Made by a program: the position numbers and the translations under genes
Assembly (NCBI GenBank): GCA_030562195.1
Contig: JAUJPP010000007.1
Span: 22,255,769-22,319,768 of the forward strand
DNA: 64,000 nt
Direction: 5' to 3'
From: Nipponacmea schrenckii
Taxonomy: Eukaryota > Mollusca > Gastropoda > Lottiidae
In this document: piece by piece, positions 10,331 through 22,600 of the stretch
How positions within the stretch are numbered: the first letter of the stretch is position 1
Layout of the letters: each line of letters starts with the position of its first letter
Notes under the pieces: generated by a model
Seen by the model: the letters and a program-made list of their open reading frames with translations, nothing else
What the model was told of the DNA's origin: nothing
Databases searched by the model: none

Positions 10331-11308
10331 AATTTTGAAAAAATCGAAATTTAAATAATTCGAAAGAAAATACGAAATTTGAAAATCGGTCTCCAAGAAA
10401 AGGTAGATAATGATCCATTGTATCTATGTGCTAAATTTCATCAAAATCGGTCTATCAGTAGTGTCTGAATTTCGGATTTAAGAATTGTAATGAAAATTCA
10501 AAATGGCGGCCGATATGGCAGTTTGACCTAATTATTTAGGTCAAATCAATTACTATTGACAAGTTATTTATAAAACAGTTTTCACTTTTCACCCAGCAGT
10601 TATAGACCGGAAGTTACGTAATTACGTCATTTGAGGCTAAACCGGAAGTGGAATTTTTATTTTCACATTTTTTCAAAAATGATAATCATATCGCCTATCA
10701 ACTGGTAAAGTTTCAAAATTTTACCATTTATATTAAACCAAAAATCAAGGTCTGAAATTTTTGCCGATGACCCTTGAATATTGAATTGCAAATCGTGGGT
10801 AAAATATTTAACCTAATTGCATAAAACCTATAATTGTTAGTTGACAAATACATTGAAGTTTTCAAATCTGAAAATCCGATCAAAATCGAACTGAAAATAA
10901 ACTTGCTAAAGCAAAAAAACCTCAACTGTAGAATTAGAATTTCTGCACCTTTTACCAGTTTGTCTGCAAACTCATCCAAGAATCGCAAAAAAAAAAAAAT
11001 AAAATAATCCGAACGATTACAATACGTTTTCGCCAAAGTCGAAATACGTAATGAACTCACAAAACGTACAACGTGAAGTTTCATGGGCGCCGCCATGTTG
11101 AAATGTATCACATGGCCGTCGAAGACTGAACGAGTCGTAGACAGTCGTAGCCGACATGAGCGCTCTTACGATTAGCGAAAACCAGTTGCCGCTGTATCCG
11201 TCCAGATCCGTCGAGGAGCGTCGCAGCCGACCTGAGCGCTCCGATTTTATCAGTTCCAGCTAGATGCCGACAATCGAGGAGCGTCGCAAGCCGACATAAG
11301 CCCACCTT

Positions 11309-12149
11309 AAGACTTAGCCTTCTACCGTCCTAAAAACAATACAGATTTATTTAATTGATGTCTCCTTGATGCCTTATTATTTACAATAAATGGTACACTA
11401 TATATTCGTCCATGGTGGGATTGGTGGTGTAATAGCCTACTGATTTAGTGAAAGGAGATGTCAGACCTATTTGTTGTTGCGCAAAATAGTTATTGTCCAT
11501 TTGGTCGCAACCAAGAAAGTGTTCATTCAGTTCTTTAAAATAGTCTCTCTGAGTTCATTAATAAAAGTCGGAAAATCAAAAAAGCTACATCTACATCCAA
11601 AACTGTTAAAAACTGGGAGTAGGCCTTATATACCAAATTTGGTCAAATAATAGGTAAAATTGTACACTAATAAACGTTCACAGGAGATGTGGTTGGCTGA
11701 TATCTCATTTCTTTAATTCATTTACACGTTCATTTTTAAGATTGGTATTAAGTCTTTATCCACCTTAGTATAAAGGCATAGGCCTATTTACAAAAATACC
11801 AGCCGGTGGCATATCATTTTTGTGGAAGTATTCACTATACAAACTACCTGATGAAACAAATATAATTAATTCTTAGTCATAGTCAAATTTTTATTTTTTT
11901 TTATAGGCTACATACCTTTGAGTTAAATAAAAGTCCCGGATGCTTCGAATTGCAGTACGGAGTAGGGACACGTATTCTTATTATTTATGTATCAGTTTAA
12001 GCCCGTCTATAATATATGAAATGGTCTAAGCCTAGTAGGCCTATCTGTAACTTTTAGATTGGTCCATAGACTTTAGATTGATCTAAAACAATTAAGCACT
12101 AGCAGGCATTTGTTTGAACAAGGGGATAATAGACTTGACTATGAAATGC
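11309..12149. other. Non-coding stretch, nothing recognised
   Basis: AT-rich unique sequence. TAGGCCTA occurs at 11779-11786 and 12036-12043. I see no exon, RNA gene or complete repeat. Confidence 0.45.
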
Positions 12150-12522
12150 TAAGGGCCCGGTCTTACGGCCAGAACTTTGATGGAGCGTTCCTGGAGCGGT
12201 GAAAAAGAAATTCATCACCGCTCATAAAACCATTCACCACCGTTTGAAAGAAGTTATACCTCGTGGAGGCAACGCCGTATACTCTCGGCCTTCGCTAATG
12301 GTCTCTCCTATTTCTCCGAAAGTTTTGAGCTGCACAAAATATTGCGAGCGGTGAGGGGCGGCCAATTTTCAGCTCCATCAAAGTTCATCAACACTCCAAC
12401 ATCGCTCAGACAAAGCCTGTATTTTTCCCATTTGGTGCGCGGTGCCAAGCGTTGTCGAAACTCGGCCCCCTCTTCCTACCGTTCAAAGAACGCACCAACA
12501 AAGTTCGGGTGATGTGACCTTA
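12150..12522. mobile_element. GC-rich MITE, about 370 bp
   Basis: The left end GGGCCCGGTCTTACGGCCAG leads into AACTTTGATGGAGCG, and the right end reads CAAAGTTCGGGTGATGTGAC, so the outer 25-30 bp form an imperfect terminal inverted repeat. Internal blocks with GGAGCGGTGA and CACCGCTC are also inverted relative to one another, giving strong fold-back potential. TTAA adjoins the right end (12520-12523) and CTAA the left (12149-12152), compatible with a mutated TTAA duplication. No open frame. The superfamily is an inference. Confidence 0.6.
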
Positions 12523-15500
12523 AGCCATTTCCGTTTTTTCTCACGTTAAGAACAACAACTTTCAAGCATTCTGTGTACAAAACAGCAAGTAGGTCAAGAT
12601 TGAACGTCAAGCGGAATCATGATGGTGGACAAGGCTCCTTATCGGCCCGCGGTCACGTGATAGGTTAGTGTAGACTATAGTTTTACTTTTATAATAATGA
12701 TTTTTTGAGGTGTGATGGGAGATAACTCTTATAATCGAGAGCAAGACAATACTTAAATACATGGACCATTCCAATTATAACAAGAAATTGGCAATTTCCA
12801 TTGATCTGTTTGTTGTATGAACGGATTGGCGGCTCTAAGCCGTTGTATAAATCATTTAAATCGAAGTTATAGCTCGATTTACCCTTTGGGTTTGATGTTC
12901 AAATCAGTCTTTACACTAACCATTAAGTCTCTCTTGCCATTAGGCCTACGTTTTAAATTTAGAATTCTGATATTGATTCCTTGAGTCTATACCTGAAGAG
13001 TAAAAACATCGAAGGTTTCAGACAGTGTTATCGCAGTTTTAATAAGACAGATTGCAGGAATTTTGAGATTTTTAGATATCTTTCACCTCACGGGGTATAT
13101 TAGATATTAGTAGAGATAAGTTATGTTGAACATGTAGTTGATATACAGGATAGTTGTATCGGTAAGGTAGAATCTGTTACAGCTGATATCTACAAACATG
13201 TTTCTCATTTCTTTCAGACAAACACGAACTTCCTCGGGTCAGCAGTGCCAAAACATAGAGTTTACGTGGATTTAAAAATAATATTAGACTTTACCAAGAA
13301 CGTCAAATGTGGTTCTCATGCTCTGTGGACTATACAAGCCGTCAATTTGTTTTCCATTATGGAAATTTAACATAAGATGTAGGCCTACTGACAAATTTGA
13401 AGACAAGAATCGTTTTTTACCCAAATCATTTCGAACAATATTGTGTACTTGGATTATACAGGTAATATTTCCAAAAAAGTTGAAATATGAATGGGTCTGT
13501 AAAAAATGGTAATTATTGAAAGATTATTTTTATATTTAGAAGTGAAACTGATGATTCAAAATTGTGACGTTGATAGTTGTTTAAGTCTCTTCATTTATCA
13601 TTTATTTATGTAAGTTGCTAATCTATTCCATTGATCATTTTAGTCTTAGGCCCTATGTTTATGAGGGGGCCTTCAAATTCAAAATGCAAATGACGCCTAA
13701 TCTTTGACTATTCACTTTGCTTAGAATATAGCTGTTTGTCTCATTTCACTAATTTTAAAATATAATTTTAAAGTGCATGCTATGTCTTAAAATATCTTCG
13801 GGTCTATAGAAATACAAGTTTTTGATACACGACATGTGCCTATCCAAGCTGCAAGTCAAAGTCCAAATGCAGACAAAATCATTAAGGTTTATATATGAAT
13901 CGAGTCTAACTGGTTTTTTTTTTACATTAGATTAAAATTATTGGCAAAGACATGCGTCTAGGGAAAAAGAACGCGCTTCCAACTAGTGCAAAATAAAGAA
14001 ATACATGTACAGTGCAAGACAGAACAAGCACTCGTGAAGAAGGTCTGAAAGGTTGACAGGTATTTCGGGCTGTATAAAAGGTGTAATACAATGTTATCAT
14101 GGACATTGAAAACGTTGGCTTCTTGTCACAAAAAATGGTTAGTTTTATTTCAACAATATTCATGTTGGTAGAACGAATTGTGTTAATTGTATGAATACAT
14201 TTGAATAATCTGATATTATTTTAGTCAACAAAGCCGATAATGGGTGCGTTGATATATAGCTCTTGTATTTTTAGTCATTTTTTCTTCAGAGGTATGGTAT
14301 ATATGAATCTCAGAGTCGTAGTTGTTATCAGAACAACTTCTTATCAGATACCTTTCTTATATATTTATTGCTTAAGTTATCTTTCTGACAACAGGTCCCG
14401 ATTAAGATTGATGGTAGAATAGCCTATAGAGATATATAGATATTGAGTATTTAATATTATGTAATATTATTAATTAAGCAGGATATATTATTGCTCGAAT
14501 TAGGTCATATTAATTACGAGTATTTATCACTGACATTTCCTCGTATGTTTTGTGGTACAATTAAAAATGTGATCCAAATATTTGACATTTTGTTTAAATA
14601 CTAAACTTATGTGTACAATTTAAAAGTTATAGTGACTGTTGTTGTGATAGGTATCTATGAATATAAAAGTCTATTCAGATTGACATTCTAGTGATTATAT
14701 TAATATACCAACATCTTATTTGTTCATTAACATAAATATGACAGAACAGAGTGAAGCTATACCTTATACTTGGAGATCTACAAGTGAATTATAGTTTTTT
14801 AGGATTTGATAAAAGCCCAGACCATAGTATATTTATATTTGTTTCATGAAATAACGATGTACTACTCTGATCCTCATTATGTTACAAAACAATACAAGTG
14901 TGTTCTTGAACCCATATATACTGGAAATTGTGATAAAAGAATGGTATATAAATATATGAGTATTTATCATTAGATAAATGATATTGATGAAGTGATTCTG
15001 TGTGATTTTTATTACATAATATCAGTAGGCCTAATGGTCACATTGTACCGAATATAACTGAAAAAGTCAACAATTTGTTCACAGAATCAAAGAAGAATGT
15101 GATAGAAGATGAATTATTTAAGAGCAAGGTTATTATCGTTCCATCTATATTCCTCAATATTTCATTGATGTTCAGTGATTTTTATAATGAAAATCGATAT
15201 CTTCTGTGTGGCAAGTGAAGGAAATTATGTTGTAGTCTTTTGAGTAAGATAATTTAAAAGATAAATATGACCTAATGGAATCATTACTATATCCTGTGGC
15301 TTGTATAATTTAGTTATTCCACAGAAATTAGTGATGTCCTGTTACATTACTGTCTATCTATGACTGATCAATAAACCGAACTGTTAGAATGGGACGTTAT
15401 TCATTTATTCCAACCGAATTCGGTCAGTGCTATTCCTTGGTTTGGTATATAAGTTCATGGTTTTACGTGTACATAATTTAAAGTGTACATTACTGTTTAA

Positions 15501-16388
15501 TGTTTTGCGTCTGGGTCTGCATGGAAACACCATAACATAGACTACAGCCGTTATGTAATCAATGAAAGCGTTCTGAATTTAAGGATAATTCTATATATTT
15601 GTGAATTTTTACAGTATTGGTAAGATGTTTTACCAATTCAATACCATTATTATAGTCTATCCTTTCATTTTACTAATAAGGTAGCTGTCAGAGTAAATCA
15701 GGGCTCATGCTCGTGCCTATATTGCAGGATTGGAATTATGGAACAGCATTTGGTGACTTTATTATAATGTATAATGTTGAGGTTATTCTGTCGACTATAG
15801 AAATCCATTTGCTTACATTCCTGGTGCAAGTTGTATCGCCTGTAAATTTACATTCATGTGTAGTCCAATTACTACTATAGAAAACCGGGATTCAGGAACA
15901 CCCTAAGGATATCCTCTTCATTTGATATAGTGACCTGAAAATAGCAGGTCATTTCGTTCAGAGGCCTACTACCCTATAGGCTGTATGTAAATAATAAATA
16001 AATATTTTATTTTAAAATACTAAACCTGTTTGTATTTATAGACATTAAAGAGTAATGTTTGTAAAAGTTTATATTATAATAATAACCAGTATTTATGAGA
16101 GTTATAATCAGTGATGATGTGTTTGTAAGCAGATGATGTGTTCCAACGCAACTTGTATGAATACTGTGAACCGAGTTTGCCTGTATAAACAGTCTATAGG
16201 ATGAAGAACCAAAGTTTTTTTGTGATAACTTCTCTATTATAAGTTCAAATTGGTGTTGAAGTAAACTACGGAAACACACCTATTTACTTTTACTTACATT
16301 ACTAGTAATACGTAATGAAGTGTTACACTGACATTTTCTATATATGTATAATGTCAGATTAAAAAAAACACACTTTTTCTTTTTTCAG
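12523..16388. other. Upstream non-coding region of the RhoGEF gene
   Basis: Mostly AT-rich. A credible splice acceptor (CTCATTTCTTTCAG) ends at 13217 and is followed by 50 codons without a stop (TNTNFLGSAVPKHRVYVDLK and onward, to a TAA near 13370). The sequence matches no family known to me. It could be an upstream exon or chance. TAGGCCTA occurs at 12941, 13380 and 15026. No promoter could be assigned. Confidence 0.35.
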
Positions 16389-16531
16389 TGAGTAACATTT
16401 GAGATGATGATTTGTGTTCAAAATTCACCACATTTCACCAATAATCCTAGTATACAAATGTGCAATTCATGTGATATTTTTGGAAGCAAGTGCCGAGTAC
16501 TTTTCTGATTATAAGGAATAAGGCCTTCAAA
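16389..16531 (+). other. Likely 5' UTR part of the first coding exon
   Basis: A strong acceptor, CACTTTTTCTTTTTTCAG, ends at 16388, and the same open exon runs to the donor at 16637. An in-frame TGA at 16472-16474 lies upstream of the first in-frame ATG (16532), so 16389-16531 is probably untranslated and at least one further non-coding exon should lie upstream. No transcript evidence is available. Confidence 0.45.
16404..16508 (+). other. Upstream open reading frame, 34 codons
   Basis: Two tandem ATGs (16404 and 16407) open a frame ending at TGA 16506-16508, 23 bases before the proposed main start, and in a different frame from it. If the 5' UTR call is right, ribosomes would meet this frame first, which could reduce translation of the main frame. 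The peptide itself has no recognised features. Confidence 0.3.
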
Positions 16532-16636
16532 ATGTGTGCCTGGGGAGGAAAAGGAATAATGAACGTTGAAAGTTTGTTTAAAAGTTTATCGTCCAGTGTA
16601 ACAACTAAATTCTGGGAATATTTTAAAGGCAGTGAG
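16532..16636 (+). CDS. PLEKHG4-like: RhoGEF exon 1 (start codon exon), residues 1-35
   Basis: ATG at 16532 is the first in-frame ATG after the stop at 16472. Position -3 is A, a fair initiation context. The frame reads MCAWGGKGIMNVESLFKSLS and onward to FKGSE, then the donor GAG|GTATGT. It ends in phase 0, matching the next exon. The tryptophan- and glycine-rich start resembles no domain. It is the least certain exon because the neighbouring intron is 10.5 kb long, but phase, donor and acceptor all agree. Confidence 0.6.
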
Positions 16637-19600
16637 GTATGTACATTCAACTTTGTCAATCTATCTCCCTATCTATGTTAATATTTCAAATAGGATCTCT
16701 CAGCCATGAAATTAAAATAAAGAAAATGGGCGAATAAACTAGTTCATGTGATTTTTTTCTTTTCATTGATGTAATTTGATTCAAGCATAACCAACACTTA
16801 ACGCCAACGGTCGTGGTGTTGAATAATGTATACAAGAAAATAGCAAATAAAGGCAATTCACGGTATGTATAATGAACACAACTCTCTGATTAAAGACACA
16901 AACCTTTCCATTTATTACAAATGAATTATATTCCCCAGCCTACTATAAGGAGACAACACTGAGTAACCATTGATTCTGTAATAGATGGATATCACGAGTC
17001 ACCTATGATTTAACAGTAGACCTACCATAGATATCACGAGTCACCTATGAGATAACTATAGATAAAGCATAGTTACCACGAGTTACCTATTATTTAACTT
17101 TAGACCTATCACGGTTATCACTAGTCAACTATTATTTAACTTTAGCCCTATCGTGGTTATCACGAGTCGCCTATGATTTAAATATAGACCTACCATGGTT
17201 ATCACGACTCACATATGATTTAACTATAGACCTACCATAGTTATCACGAGTCAACTATGATTTAACTATAGACTAACCTTGGTTATCACGAGTCCCCTAT
17301 GAATTAACTATAGACCTACCATGGTTATAACTAGTCAACTATGATTTAACTATGGATAAAACATGGTTATCACGAGTTACTGTGATTTAACTACAGTATA
17401 GGCCTACCATGGATATCACGATTTAACTATAGACCTTCTATGGATATCACGAGTCACCTACGATTTAACTATAGACCTTCTATGGTTATCAGGAGTCAAC
17501 TATGATTTAACTTTAGACCTATCGTGGTTATCACTAATTACTATGATTTAACTATAGACCTACCATGGTTATCACGAGTCAACTATGATTTAACTATAGA
17601 CTAACCTTGGTTACCACGAGTCAACTATGACCTACCTTGGTTATCACAAGTCACCTATCATGATTCGTCTGTGAATAACCTATATTAATATCTTCCTGAT
17701 TTCATGAATCGTCTGTGAATAACCTATAGATCTACGTGATATCATGAATAACCTACAGATCTATATGCATATCATAAATTGCCTATAGATTCATATGGAT
17801 ATCATGAATTAAATGTAGATCTACGTGGATATGCTCAATTAACTATATCTACATGGATATCCTAAATTAACTATGGATCTTCATGGATATCCTAAATTAA
17901 CTGTAGACATACATGGATATCATGAATTAATTTTAGATATACATGGATATCAGGAATCTACGGTGGCCCATATAGGATAAAAGGTTACTTTTTTTTTTGA
18001 TATAATTAAATGATATTTTATTTAAAAACCTTCGTTTGGTTTACGTCAATCCATATCTTATTAAATTATGTGTTTCTCAAAGATGGACTTGAATTGAAAA
18101 CGTTTAACTTTTTACTAATATAATTATAGCTAGATAGACATACTAGACTATCATTTTCTCCTTATGGAGTAATTTATCTTGAAAACTGGGAATTAACTAG
18201 CTTTATAACTGGTTGTATCGAACGGACGGCAAATGCCTGCATTATGGTGAATATTGAGTCCTATAGGTCTTGCTCTATTTAATGTCTTAAAGTTGTATAA
18301 AAGTTCAAAGTTTTAATATAAAGACATAGGTTGATACTCACTTAAAGAAATAATAATTTGCTCATATTGGCCACCGTAACTATAATCAAGAGTTGTTTAT
18401 CATTAAAATAGTTTTCTACAGATTGGATACGAGATGATACCCGTCAAATAGGTAAATAGAAATTCGATAGGCATTATTGGGGATTAAAACAAACTCACAA
18501 ACAAAAATATTAAGAATTTTCATTAAAATTGTATCCTGTAAAGTAAATACTACCCATCAATAATATTCAGGAAGTGGAATTCATATAAAGAAATTCAATT
18601 TACTTGACTTTATAGTTTCAAAACGTCAAATAAATTCATTTTATATTCAATTAAGTTTTTATTTAATAATATTTACATCAAACGTGTAAACATTTATGAA
18701 ATATGTTTACGTACCAGACGATAAAGAGATATACTGAATCAAGACGCGCACCAACTGTTCTGATAGGAAACAAAACACAGGAAAGTTTCTGGCAATGATC
18801 AGCTATCGGTAATCATTCATTGGGGAAAATCATAGAATTAAATATTGATTGGTTCCGAGACTAATGTATTATTTGTACACTTATTTCGAATTACATGGAT
18901 ATAACGATGCAACAAAATAAAATTAGTATTATCAGTAAAAACTCTTACTAACTTATAAACTGGCAAAAAAGGTATAGTTTCAGTCAATAAGTCTTTACTA
19001 TAGAGAATGTGGGGAAATAGAATCCTATAATAATACTTGAAAAGCAACAAACGGGAAGAGTGCCAATTTCAGGTCAAGGTTATAGGCATTCCTGAAAGAA
19101 ATAGCACTGTAAAGAGTATATGAATGGGGGTATCAAAATGCGCTTAAAATAACTGTAGAGTAGAGTAACAAGAAATATGCAATGTTTCATGAATAGTATA
19201 GACTATTATTTATTTTACTTTTTCCCGTCGACAGTTTTCAGTATATAATCTCTCAATATATCTCAGATAAAGATATGTTTTAACAATATACCCGATAATT
19301 CTAATGATTCGAACAAAAAATAGACAGTTTTATCTTTTTATCATTGACTACAGCAACTGATGTTTTGGCATAGATTCAGTTATTCAGGACGTTCATAGAA
19401 ATACATAGTTATATACACATGATGTCGTGTTTGCACCGAAACACTTTAGTTTATTGATTTTAAATACCTATAGTATTGCATAATTATTTTAAACAGACTA
19501 TCAACAATAGTTATTGAAATAACCGTTATGCAAATGGAACCCCTCGAAAATCTAGGCTCGTAAACTATATCAGAATGCAAATGGTATCTAAATATTGATT

Positions 19601-22600
19601 TAACATGTAACTTAGGTAGGTTAATCCCTCACTGAAAACGCAGTAAATGTTTTACCTTCAGAAAATGTATAAAATCCTATGCAAATCAAAACTGGCATGT
19701 TAAAAATCTATAATATTATACAAGAAAAGAAGTTAAATGAAAACAAATTGATTTTCAGCATATAATGTAGATTATTCATAAGTATAAGAAGCTTTGATCT
19801 AAATACCTGTACACTCATTGAAGGTACTGCCGAATCGTGTAGCAACATAAAAAATCCCAGAATAGGGGACATGGTCTCGTTGGTGACACCTGTCCAATGG
19901 GTAGACCTTACCATTGCAATTGAGCTCAAATATATATGATAGTTTTACTGATAATTAAAATTTTATATGGTAAGCAGAAAATTTTAAGGGTGCCATTTCA
20001 ATTTTGAAGGATATGTTTAATGCAGCCTCACTATTGATTTGTTTTATGGTCCAATTTCAGTCGATCCAGTACCATGTTTTTTAGAAGAAAATTGCCTTGT
20101 GAATGAGAAGGTATCAATCAACAACTGCTGTCTTAAGAATTTCTTCTAAATTATACTTTTCCTTTCTTATTGCCTATAAACAAGATTTATGTTTTAACGA
20201 CAGGCTTATTACACTGATCAATCATTCTTGACGGAAGTCATAAATAGTGGTGCTATAGCCTATTTATTGGAACTAGGTGGTCTTACACATTCATGAAATA
20301 ACAGAACAGAGAAGATCAAGATGGATTTGAAATGCTTCTTTCAAGAAATGAAATGAAATGAACGGAGTTTGACGTCCTTCTCCTCTGCACCTTATGGGCT
20401 AATAAAGACTGGCAACGCCATGCAGGGTGCAATGAGGGGAATTTTGCAAAGGCAGTGGGCTACTTTCAAGGACCAATTAGGTCACTTCAATACAAATGTT
20501 GAGGATATCATACTTATTTTTAAAATTTGAAAGTTTAACGACTGGCCATTGTTGGCTGACAACAAAAGGTGCGAACAAAGGAACTAAGCACCATTCATGA
20601 TGCACGTTCTTTATATCCTACACAATATACAACGAAAATGCCTAACAAATTGTTAAAAATGATATCGAAAAGACATACGTTTTAAATAAGAAAGTGTTAG
20701 CGAATAATAGAAAGGCAAGAAAATGGGAAATATATTCTAAACAAACATTTTATTATGTATTTTGAGACAAAATCAACTTGAAAAAGAAAAGGTAAAAACT
20801 CGGGTAGGTCCATTCACAATGAGGGGTGTTTTTTTCAAAGCGGTCGATTATTTACATACTTCTGAACAATGATTAACAAAGAACATCAAAATTTACTACT
20901 TTCATAAAACGTAAATTCACAGAAACTCCTTTCACATCTCAATGGTGTTTTAGGATTGGTTTTGTTTTCCAAAGTACGCCAACTGCATCCCCGTTTTGGA
21001 ATAGTTCACTATAGGTACTGAAACTTAACATGGCGATTGATGAGAGATAGATAGTGTCGGAATAATGACAGAATTAAAAGCTTCAAAGGTTTGTTTATAA
21101 TTTTTGTCATAGCTCTATTTTTACGCTTAATTCTTGTTTATTAGTTAAGGCTTATATTCCAGTCAAATTAAATAAAGATTTCAGAAAAGATTGCGAGAAA
21201 TTTAAATCATATTTCACAGAAATGAGACTGGTACTCTGGTTTATTGTTAGGTAATAAACATTTATTACAGACGGTATAGGATAATTGGAACAAAAACTGG
21301 TTGCAATTGATTGACTTTTTACCACATACCGCTTGTCGTTTATTTGAGTGCTGATATAACATCTATGATATCAACTGGTGGCAATTAATGTTTCGGACAA
21401 TCATCTGACAGCCTCAAACACATGAAATCTTTTGGTTAGCTAATCAGAAATAGTCTACAGAGCTTACCTTTGAAATTTGAGCCTTCAAATCCATGTGTAT
21501 CCATAATTATCCGTGTTTGAAAAATCATAATGACTTAAGAAATTACGAACGTCCCGCCATATTGGAAAACGGTTCGTCTTGATAATCAAAGAGTTATCCT
21601 TCCCGTCGTGCAATAGCAGTCATCTATATAAACAGACTACAACGCATTTTTCAATTGTAGTCTTTGTCAACAGGACACACAATTTTCAGACTGACTGGAG
21701 ACCAGTACGGAAGAGTACAGCACGGAAAAAAAATGAAAAGTGAAATTTTTCGTTTGAGGTATATTTCAAGATATTTTGCGATTTTCTTAGAGCTTGAGTA
21801 TTTCTGAGGACTGTTTAAATGTAACAAAGGCCCAAAACGACCCCTAAAAATCAAGCCTGGGTCCCTTTAAAGCACATCAAAATTGTTTACAATAATTTCA
21901 TCTGTGGGGGTTCTATAGCTCAGCGGTTAGAGTGTTAGTTCTTTACATCATGATGTCATTTGCTTGGATACATTGAATTCTAATCTCGATCAGCATGTTA
22001 AAATCGTATGACCTTGAATAAGTCATCTTCACTCAGAATTGCAGTCCACCCAGCTGTAAATGGGTATGGATAATCCGATAATCGGGGAAAGATCATTGAT
22101 CAAGTGGTTTGGCCAAGGACCAGCTGGTAGAAAGAATCCCTGTCACAGCGGACTTGTGAACCGAAGTTGTTATCATTGTAAAATATAGTTTTTTCTTTCT
22201 TTCTTTAATATAATAGTCCATCACCATAACATAAATTACTTTTCTGGATTATCTTAACATTTCTTGGATACAATCCTAATATGCCAATGAAAAATAAATC
22301 TTTTAATTATTTTTATACGCCCACATGAAATGGGGGGCGTATATTGTCGTCACCCACATCCGTCCGTCCGTCCGTCCGTCCGTCCGTCCGTCCACAATTG
22401 CTCGTAAACACTCTACACGGTGTAATTCTTGACGGATTTAGATGAAACTTAATATGAGTGTTTATGATCACGCAAGGATGAACCCTATTGAAAATCAGCG
22501 AAATCGGAAAAAAATTAGTATGAGTTCGTGCCCTTGTTCTTGAATGGCTCGTAAACACTCTACAACGAGCAATTCTTGACCGATTTTGATGAAACTTGGT

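Larger units (their letters stand above)
6369..11308. mobile_element. Outer DNA transposon with 42-bp TIRs, interrupted by two later insertions
   Basis: The left terminus AAGGTGGGCTTATGTCGG starts at 6369. It is cut after 6394 by a 2-kb insert and resumes at 8403-8418. The joined 42 bases are the perfect reverse complement of 11267-11308. GC-rich subterminal motifs (GTCGGC, GCGACGCTCCTCG) fill 8403-8640 and 11100-11308. Without the inserts the element is about 1.8 kb and lacks any transposase frame, so it is non-autonomous. The right end abuts TTAA (11307-11310) and the left TAAA (6367-6370), hinting at TTAA target specificity (piggyBac or Kolobok type), though one base differs and the superfamily is not settled. 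Internal parts include a near-duplicate pair at about 10060-10150 and 10236-10330. Confidence 0.7.

Noticed and set aside
20330..20480. Possible repeat or gene fragment in a less AT-rich stretch
   Set aside because: Neither a frame nor terminal repeats nor a second copy was found in the window.
21905..21990. Functional tRNA gene
   Set aside because: The A box is good, but the anticodon and T arms do not fold, and a SINE body follows.
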